Source of the DNA: Dirofilaria immitis
Taxonomy: Eukaryota; Nematoda; Chromadorea; Rhabditida; Onchocercidae
Length of the DNA: 64,000 nucleotides
NCBI GenBank assembly: GCA_024305405.1
Contig: JAKNDB010000097.1
Location: 55,001-119,000, forward strand
Direction: 5' to 3'
Shown piece by piece: positions 14,801 to 26,200 of this stretch. The translations under genes were made by a program, and so were the position numbers. Positions within the stretch are counted from its first letter, which is position 1, and each line of letters begins with the position of its first letter. A model generated the notes under the pieces. It worked only from the letters and a program-made list of their open reading frames with translations. It was not told where the DNA came from and ran no database searches.

Positions 14801-17800
14801 AAAAAAATTTTTTCTGGAATTTTATCAGATTCAATGATTACTGATAGAATCGATAAAATGAATAGATATTCGTAGATGCTATTCAGTTTCTTATCGAATT
14901 TTATCAAATTCAATAATTATTGATAAAATTGATGAAATGAGTATTCGTAGATGTTATTCAAATTTTTCTCGAATTCTCTCAGATTCAATGATTACTAGAT
15001 GGAATCAATAAAATGAATAGATATTCGTAGATGCTATTCAAATTTTCTCATTTCAAATTTAAATTTATTAAATCAATAGTCGTTGATAGAATTCATATAT
15101 TGCAGTGGAGCGATCAAGTGTACTTCTTCAATTAGCGAATGCTTCACCGGTAAGCTCAAATAAGGTAATTCAAACGAGCTTAAGTTGTTGTGTTACACAT
15201 TTGATTGCATCCGTAGATGATCCGAATGTTGCTATTGCTCAGCAAGCATTATTATCCATTCAACATATGCCTTCTGCTTCTTTAAAGGTTACAAAACTTT
15301 ATGATTAATTCGTTATCTGATCAATTACTCTATCATTTAAATGATTAATGATTCGGTTGATAATATTTTAATCAAAATATGAATGCAAAGTCAGCTATAA
15401 CTAGAGCCATTTATCTTGAAAAAAAGTTATCGTATCATTGCTAATTTTGATTATAATAAAATAAATATTATTTTGTAGTTTTATTGATTGATTCTTTTTA
15501 CAGTATTTAAAGTTAGATTTTATTTATCGTATATTTTTGGATTAATTTTTTTTTGTGAAATAAATTTTTGAATATTTTTCTTAATATCAATTTGCTGATA
15601 ATATTTTGAAATTTTAAATTGAAAAATAAATTTGATTGATTTTAAATTTTGACATTTACAATTTATATATTAAATATATTGCAGTTGATGTGTCTTTGTT
15701 TGGAATCACAATTTGATAATTCAATATTGGATCGAGCATTGATTATAACTCGAATACAGCAACTTACATCAATCCTTCCGGATGAAGAAATTCTTACATG
15801 GGAATTTTTCATTCAACGTTTCGAAGGACTTGTTATCGAGAGTCAACTTCTTTTAAAAAATGGCGATTCTAATTTTGTGCATGGTTCATTTTTCATTCGC
15901 TAATTTTTCTTGTATAACTATAGTAAGCTGGGCTGTTTGTTCTTTTTTTTTTTACTTAACTGGGCTATTTATTTGTTTTATATAACTGGGCTAAATTTGC
16001 CTTTTTAATTCCACCGTTTCATTTTTTTCTCTATTACTAAATGATTTATCTGTTAGTTTCATTAATATCAATTCAGTGAAGTTGATAAAAAAAAAAAAAA
16101 GTGAAAATCAGGAAATGATGAAATAATATCTTCCCATAACATTAAAATAAGGATTTTATTTGATTTTGTTTTAAGACATTTCGAATTCTATAAATTCTAA
16201 TGATATACATATCAATCATTATCAATGCTTATAGATAAATAGTTTAAATAAGGATCATTTTATTTTAACTCTTAGATTAATTATATTATTCGTAGAATTA
16301 TTATTATTAGAAATTTCAATGATTTCTTTTTTTCATTTTTTTAATATTTACAAAATAAAGTTATTTAAAATTAAAAATTGAAAAAAATGGTTTTTAATTA
16401 AAAATTAATAATAATTTGTTTAGTCATTGAATTGTTATAGAATTTAGCTTAATTGTTTTAAAATTTTTGTTTCATTCATCATTCTAAAAATATCATTCAA
16501 ATATATTTTTGAATTTATATTAATTGAATTCGAAAAGCAAAAGAAAAAATAGATTGAAGTTTGAGTAAAAATTATGAAAATATAAATTGAAACTAAATCA
16601 AATTAAAATTTAGATTTAACTCATTCGGATCCATTGAGTGAACTGTATCAACGAAAAGTAAATCGTGCCCGTAAAATTATCGAGAATAGTAGCAATGCTC
16701 GATCGATTGTTCGAACCTTACAGAATAATTCAATGTGGCATCAACTCAATGCTGCGACATTTCGACCATCATGTATGTTATACAAATTTTGCATAATATA
16801 TGAGAATTCATGAATGATTAATTAAAATGTTCATTTTTTTCATTTTTACTTTTCATAGCAAATATAACAACAAAATTTAGTTAGTCAGATACAGTATTAT
16901 CAGATACTGCAAATACAGCAGATACAGTATCCTTTAGGAAATAATAATAAATGTGCTAATTGATGATTTCTTAAAATTAGTTCAAAGGTATATGTAATGG
17001 ATTTCGAGGTAAATAAGACTTGATATCATCGAAATTAAATTTCTAAGCTCCTTATCACTTTGCCTTTCCTTTCCACATAATTATCAAAAATACCGTATCA
17101 TTAGTAGTCGGTTAAGAGAGAGCAATTAGGTACTGTAGTATATGTAATGAGATTCTAAGGAAGTAAGACTTAATATCATCAAAATAAACTTCTAAGCTCC
17201 TCATCATTTTTTCTTTCCTTTCCACATGACACTCCGAAATACTGTATCATTAGAGAGCAGTCGGGTAAAGATCTTTCTGTAATAGTATATTTACTGTACA
17301 TTAATAGGTTCAGTATTAATTTCATCCCGTCATATTAATTATTTTAGCTATCATGAATATCTTCCATGAAATTTTATCTCCAACTATTGAAATTAAACTT
17401 TCTCCACAGTATAGGCTAGAAATTATTCGGAAAACTATTCGGAAATATTACAACTGTTCTTGTCAAATTATGTCAATTTCTTGCTATAGTAATTTTGAAG
17501 TATATTATAGACGATAATTTTAAATAATATTCCTAATAATCACAAAAAAAGAAATTAGTTGCCGTATACTTACAATAGGACCAAAAATAAACAATAGCTA
17601 TCGTAACTCATAAACTAAAGGGAAAATTGTTGGTGAAATGAAATACGGTGAAACCAAAAGACGTACAAATACGGTAATCAATGGTAGGAAGAAGATTCGT
17701 CATTTGGTTACCGTCGTTAAAGTTCTCACTGCTTGGAAAATCACCAAGCATCTGCAATCATTTACGAATGCCGTCTCAGCTTTTGCTCGATCTACAAATA

Positions 17801-20800
17801 GTATGTACTGAATGAATACGATATCATCGTCGTATCTTCGATGCACTACCGTATACCTGCGAATGATGCACCGTACTCATTCATTGCACCAACTTTATCT
17901 TTCAATTTTTATCTATCATTTCAATATTTGATGGAATGCAAATTAGGCAAGAAAAAAATTATTGAAATTTTATTATCAGAATAATATTTATATTAATTTC
18001 TATTCACTTCTATTCAATTATTACAGCGTTGCATGTATTATATGATTTTTATAAATATATAAAATAATTTAAGTTTAAAAAGTCATAATAATTTACGATA
18101 ATTAATTTAATATTTATTGAAAATTTTATCATGATAATTTTAGTCAAATTATTTCCCTTTATGATAATTATTGATAGTTTTAAAATATAGATTTAAGTCA
18201 TACTGTATCATTTTTTTCTTTTCATTTGCCCGATTGAAGTTGTCATTGAATTTAAAATTTATCACTTACTAACTGTTTAATAGCAGTGCACACTTTCATT
18301 TAGAATATTTCCTTTTCGATTAGCATATTTTTTAGATTATTTAGAAATTATCCATTATATTTATATATGTATGTATCCATCCCATCCCTTGCATTTATTT
18401 TTTTTTCCCTCATAGTTTTCCTAATATCAATTTATCATTTAATTTAACTTTTTTTTTCAGCAGGCGAAATGAAAGAATCGATGCATCATAGTTCAATGTA
18501 TAGTAATAGTGGTAAGATTTAGCTTTTTAAAATATGTTTAATTTTAATTAATTCTCAATTATTTGAATTTCGTCTTGGCCAAATCATTTTTGATATCTAA
18601 TTTTATAGCCTATAAATTTATCATCTAAATAGTTAGATAAAAATTTTATTTCTCGATAAATATTGGCTAATTTTAGGAGCTTTTGGACGTTTACGAGAAT
18701 TTACGGATGAAGAAAGTAATATGTGTTTATTAATAAATCGAGTAGTTGATATTGATAATCCGGAACGTTATATCGTCTATCTGACAGTTTCGCTATTTGT
18801 ATCATTCCTTTGCAAAAGTAAGCAAGATGGTGATGAAAAAGCAGCTGCCAAAAACAAAGTTTAATCTTTCGACATTTCAATGCACTTATGGGTTACAGTA
18901 ACTCTGAGAAATGTTTTACTGTACCACCAAAGATATTACGGTTTGTTTTTATATTTAAATTTAATTCTTCAAAAAAGTTAACTAATTATAGCTAAAAGAC
19001 TCATTTACTGATATATGAAATGAATAAATTTATTAATTAAATAATTGAAATTGATTTTAATTTTTGAATTATTTGACATGCCAATTAAGTATTTTAATTA
19101 TAAATTGATAAATATTTCAGCAAATCAGCTGTTTGTAATAGCTTTTAAGTGGTTTGCCGGAAATTTTGGATTCCAATTTAGTAATCTCAAATCAGGTAAA
19201 ATCATGTTAATTAATCTAAACAATAAAAAGTTTCCTCTTTTCTGATTACTATCAATCATATCATTCAGTAATAATAATATTCATCGCTAATATAAAGCAT
19301 TTTTATATTAGTTCAAATTAACTAACGATATCTGATAAGAAAATATTACAATATCATTTCAATACCATTCTATCATTAGAAAATAATGTCATCTTTTATC
19401 ATTTATCATTTCCTATATAAGAATCATTTTGGCCCTATTCGACACTCAATATTATTATCTTAGCTTAAATTTTGAAAAGATTGTGATAAGATTGTGATAT
19501 CATCAGATTGTGATACTTGCTGTACAACTTTTACTTCATTTGCCATCACCGCAAAAATTAGCCAGCGATCAACAACTTATCGAATATTCACTTACATTAT
19601 TGGACATTAATGCTCGACATTTTTGGCTCAATTCAGTTATTCTGATCCTTTATAAGGTTTGCTGAAAGTTTATAATATTTTTTTTCTTTTAAGTATTCAA
19701 ATTAATCACAATTTGTTCCGTACGTGACGACATTCAAAGAAGTTGGAAATAATTTTTTGCTCACGTAAATAACATTCTTTTCACGTAAATAACATTCTTT
19801 CATCGAAATTATTTACGTGAAAAATAAAAGAAAATAAATTATGAAATCAAAGATATATAGATATAAATACTTAATATAATATATCTTTATTATATCATTC
19901 ATTCAATGAGTATTAATTTGATTTTAGCTGATAGAAACTTTTATTCATTTTCGTTTCTTCCATTTATTTACCTTTTAATTAATTAATTAATTAATTAATC
20001 ACTCATGCTATTTCGAACATTTAATTCCTTTTTTACATTTGTCTTTTATGCTTATCTTTTTCTAATTTAATATCATTTTGATTTTGTTATTGATATATGA
20101 TAAAAATGAATGAACAATTATCGCGATATGATGATAATGATGTTGATAATATATATGATATTCTTTTCCTAATTCAATATCATTTTGATTTTGTTGTTAA
20201 CATATGATAAAATGAATGAACAATTATCGTGATATGATGATGATAATATGATATATGATTTTTTTTTGCAGTATCGATATGATGCACCACCTCTTAGCGA
20301 ATATTTGCAAAAACTTATTTTAATAATTATTTGCACTCTTGAAGCTGAGGTAATAATTTATTTAAACATATTCTTATCATATCATTTCTTTTGATTCATT
20401 GTTTTCTGATAAAAATTAAAATTCTTCAAAATAATTTATTTCTTCCTTTTTTTCTTCTAATTTTGAAGAGAAATTTTTTTTATTTGCATCATTTTCTTTC
20501 GCAAAATATTTTTTCATAATTTCAATTTTATTAAAATATTTTAAGGTTCATATTTGTAATTTGAAAGCACCACCGGCAAAAGTTGAAATGGATCCATTAT
20601 CAAGTACGGATGAGGAAGAGTTAGAAAGTGATAGTGGTACTGATAAGTTACATCGACCAGAAACACTTACTGTTTTATCGTCACAAAGCATTTCTGTTGT
20701 TGATGTAAATTATTTATAAATTTATAATTAACATAAAAACTATTATTCAAATCTCGAAAAATTAACTAATATTGAAGTCTCGAGTGAAAAAAACTGATTA

Positions 20801-21368
20801 ATAATTTAATTTATCTATGATTTAAAATACAAGAAATCTTTTTGTAAAAGAAATTAAAATTATTTATTATAAATTTTTACTCCTATCAAATGATATATAT
20901 TTACAAATTTATTATATTGATTAGATTGATAATCAAAAATAAATTTATCGTCATATTTAAGTCTTTCTATTATTAAATTTTACTGCTAGATTTCTCATTT
21001 AGTTTTTCATATATCAATTTAATATTATTTTCCATTTCTCGAAATGGAAAATAATATTAAATTTTGCTACTAGATTGATTTCTTACTTAATTTTCAATTT
21101 TTCTCGAATAATTTCGAGAAGAATTGAAATGATTTAAAACTTTTATTTATATATTGTAATTAATTTTTCAGATGAATGAAGGAAAATTAGAAGCAATTGA
21201 GGAGGAAGGTACTGATGATGATAAAAAAAATTGGTCGAACGAAACGTCGTTTTCGAAAAAGTTTCTTTTACCGTAGTAATTTATAATTAAATATTAATTA
21301 ATTTTAGTTATAAATATTGATACTGTCAAGTTCAATTTCAATTTTAGAAAAATTATATTACAAAATTG

Positions 21369-21399
<31 letters not shown>

Positions 21400-23162
21400 C
21401 GATTTGTATTGATATAATTGTAAATTGAATAATTAATTTTTAATTAATTTAATTATATAATTATAGTAACAAATAATGTAATAATGGATAAACGTACTTA
21501 TCGTTGTGGTTATTGCAATGAATTGCTCGGAAATTTTGATGAAGAAACGCTAACATTATGTATGATCGCTTTAGAAACGTTTGTTCATCGAGAACCAGCA
21601 ATGGCAGCACCATTACTCTTTCGTATTATCAATACTGTTACCAGGTTAAATGATATAATAATTGAGATAAAAGATGGAATAGAAAAGTATTGGAAAGATA
21701 GTAATCTTATGTATTATCAATATTATCGATTATAACAATCTTCCGTATTATCATTTATCACCAATTAACCGATGATTACGATAAAGCAGGAAATAGGAAA
21801 TTACATGAAAAATAGTTATAACAAATTTTCGTATCATTGAATTGTTTGATACAATGATTAAAATAAAGAAAGGAATAGAAAAGTATTGAAAAGATGGTTA
21901 GCATTATTTAATACTATCAGTTGAATTGATTGATACAATGATTAGGATGAAAGAAAGGAATAGAAAAGTATTGAAAAGATAGTTAGCATTATTTAATACT
22001 ATCAGTTGAATTGATTGATACAATGATTAGGATGAAAGAAAGGAATAGAAAAGTATTGAAAAGATAGTTAGAAGAAAATTTTTGTGATAAAATGATAATA
22101 ATGTTTAATATTTAGACTAATTGAAAGACCATTATATCCATGGCATGATACATTAATGTTTGTTCCCGGTAATTGTCGTAGTGTTGCAAAACAATTAATT
22201 CGTGTCTTATTACATCAAGTTTGTATTTTATAATATTTTAACTTCTTTCAATTCTTTTTCTCCTCTTCGAATTTTATTTATCAATCAATAATTAAGCTTT
22301 TATCATATAAAAATATATGATAATTTTGATGATATATTGATATTCCCTTTGAATTCTTTTATCAATAATTAATCTTTTATTATATGAAGAATATATGATA
22401 ATTTTGATGATATATTGATATATGCATAAGTTTTTAGTTATCATCAAGTGGAATATTTTTACAATTATTTGATACAAATATTGAACGAGTTAATCAATTT
22501 TGGTCAACAATATCATTTGCTTTAGCTGATTTTCCTGAATTAAATCCAGTCTCTGTTATTCAATATTTGCTACAAGTTAGTTTTCCTTTTTTTTTGCCTA
22601 ATTTCTTTGAAATTTTTAAATACAATTTTTTAAAGCTTTAAATCAATGAAATGAAATTTCAGAATAACACAATGGTACATATTAATGATACAGTATAATG
22701 GTATAGTAATAATGATTAATAATAATAATAATTATCATCATTATAACAAAATAATGAAAACAAGGATGATTATAATAATAATAATAATAATGATAATAAT
22801 AATAATACCAATGTTAATAATAACAATAATAATAATAATGTTAATAATAACAATAATAATAATAATGTTAATAATAACAATGATGATAATAATAATACTA
22901 ATAATAACAATGATAATAATAATAATATTAATAATGGCAATAATAATAGTAATAAAAATAAATAATAATAATTAGTAGTAATAGTAATGATGAAATAATA
23001 ATTATAACAAAATAATAATAACAGTGATAATGATGATAATAATAATAGTAATTATATTAATTAATAACAATGATTAATAATAATAATATTTAATAATAAT
23101 GATAGCAATAACAATGATAACAGTAATAATAATAATTAGCAATAATAAATAATAACAATAAC

Positions 23163-23223
<61 letters not shown>

Positions 23224-26200
23224 CGAATAAAATTAGAGAAAGTTATTTTAGGATATTTTGGAAGATTGGCCAAATCGATTATCTCGAATTTTATTTAATT
23301 TATCAACCTATATTGAATATGTATCACCTGATGCATATTTTTCGCATTGGAATATTGTTACCAATTTACTCGATTCATTCTTCCGCCAATATCTTTCTAA
23401 AGTTTATATTTTCATTTTTTTTGCTTATCCAATTTTCTTATCTATTGATAAGTACATGATAACTAATAATATCTTCCTATATTACTTAGATTTTTGGATA
23501 CGAATTTTTATCGCTATATCAACATTGATATAATCTCATCATTATCACTTACATTTGCCTGATGATAAGAAAAAAACAAAGAAATAATTTGATTTTCTTT
23601 TTCGACAATACCAACAAATATTTCGCTGCTTTTTGATATAAAAAAATTAAATCAAAATTTTAATTATTACAGTCATTCTGATTTAAACTTTTACAATAAA
23701 TGCTATAATTGATTATCTAATTTTATCAATATTTTATCACCATTATCTTCTAACTAATCTTACCATTAATTTTTGCTATTTAAAATTAAATTTAAAAATT
23801 TATTTTAAAAACTGAAATTACAGATTCAAGCACAGACCGATCGAAATCCAATTCGTACTGAATTTAAAAATTGTGTCGGTATAGTTGTGGCTGTTTTACG
23901 AGTGCATAATTTTTCCACATTTAAGGTTTATTTTTATTATCATATCAGTAATTTAGAAAAGTTTATCTTTTTTTTTTTGCTAATAAATTAATTATGAAAA
24001 TTAAAACTTATCAGAATTGAATTAAAAGATAAGAAAATTGAAGAAACGTGAAAGATTATTATCATTATTGAAGTAAAATTTATTTTTAATAAATTTAGAA
24101 AAATTAAAAATTAAATTATAAAAGGCAAAAAAATTATGAAAATATAATTTATCATTTGATAATTCATTTTTGATAAATTTATTTTAAAAAAATTAATTTG
24201 AAATTTTAATTTAAATTAAAATATAAAAAAATTTAAGCAAATGTAAGCTATGATTCGATAGATTTTATTTTTAATTAAAAAGAAATTAATTAAAGAAATT
24301 AAAATTATAAAAATTAAATTCGGAAATGAATAATTGAGAGAATATTGGACGGATCGGTTTTTTAAATTAAATAATTAATTTAATCAATTAATTACTAAAG
24401 TTAATTAATTAATTAGAATTGAAAATTGTAAAATTTAAATTAGACAAATACTTAATTAATTATTGATTAGAGTTCGATATCGTTGGTTGAAGGATTTTCC
24501 AAATGGCTTACGGAAGCATTGCATGAATGTAAGGCTGATTTGTTGGATCTTTTGGCTGTTTGTACAGCCTGTAATCGAGCCTTATTAAGGGTGAATTTTA
24601 ATATTTCTTATCATTCTTATCACTTTTTTTTTAAAAATTAATTCCTTTACTCAATTTCGTACTTTCTATTTTTGATTATTATATTATTTTAATTCCTTTT
24701 TTAAATTGATAATACAATTAATTAATGAATATTTCTTATAATTTTTCTTCTTCTTTCAAATTAATTCTTTTACTTAAATTCCTTTAATTTCAAATTGATT
24801 CCTTTACTCAAATTCCTTTAATTTCAAATTAATTCCTTTACTCAAATTCCTTTAATTTCAAATTAATTCTTTTACTCAAAATCTTTACCTTTTATTTTTA
24901 ATTATCAAGTTATTTTAATTCCTTTTTAAATTAATTAATTAATGATTTTTGAATTTTCAGGATCGTGATAAGCAATTCTTGACAAAAGCAATTGTCTCGG
25001 AATTTGTTCAAGCATTAAAATTTAAATGTGATATGAATGAGCATAATTATATGACAATAATAGATTTAATATTACAAGATGCTGGTGAAGATATTTTAGA
25101 AGAAATTATTGATGATCAGGTAATGATAAGAATTTAATAAAATTAATCATTATAAATAATCATTACTCAAAATAATTAAATTAATAATGATTAATAAAGA
25201 TAATAATTATTTATAAGTTATCGCTTAAATTAATATATAAAATAATTTTTATTACGATTTTCGCAAATTAATAGTTAATTTTATTAACGAATAAAATTTC
25301 GTAATTTTTCTAATAATTAATTCAATTTGGAATAATTCGTATTCTTAATTAAATTTAATTAAAAAAATTTAAACTTTTAGTATAATACGGCAGCATGTGA
25401 TGCAGTTCGGCCGCATCTTTTGATTTTATTGATTTTATATCTGATCTACATGTACTTACTGAAATTAAGGTATATAATATATAATTTAATGAAATTTTCA
25501 AATTTCATAAAAATATTTTATTTAAAAAAAAGTATTTCAATAGCTTTTAATCAAATAATTAACTTTAATTTTAAATCAAATAGGTTTGTTTTTTTTTTGT
25601 TTTTTTTATAGAAAATTACCAATTCTGATAGTATCGGTGGCGATATCAAATCATCAGTAGCACAAATTGTTGGCGTCGAAATGAGTCGTTCAGGTGTACG
25701 TGATTCTCGAACTATGGTAAATTTTATCATTACATGTCAGCATCATCGATAAATGATAATCAAATTACTTTCATAGAATTATCGATATGTAAAGAAATTG
25801 ATTATTTGGATATCTTGAGCAAAATCAAATAGTTTATTAGACAATACGGAAATTTTTTCATAATCTTTACTATCATCAATTTTTATTTCACCTTTAACCT
25901 TTTAACTTTTCTAAACATATTTTCTTTATGCTTGAAATTTGCTATTCTTTCTTATCAATATTTTGATCAAAAAGTTTTGCTGATAATCAATTTAATTCAT
26001 TCTTTTGTCAACTTTTGCGATATTTTTTTTTCATTAATATTATTATAATCGATTATTTGCATCCTTTTAGTGATATCAAACAGTGATAAGTATTGATCTA
26101 CTAAGATCTAGAATTGTGAGATCAAATTAGTCATTTGTAGAATAATGAATTAATACTTTGACCTTAGCAATAATTCAAACAAAAAATTTAATTTTTCGAG

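Noticed and set aside
22685..22975. 96-codon Ile/Asn-rich frame
   Set aside because: It is the AAT/AAC array within an unc-79 intron.
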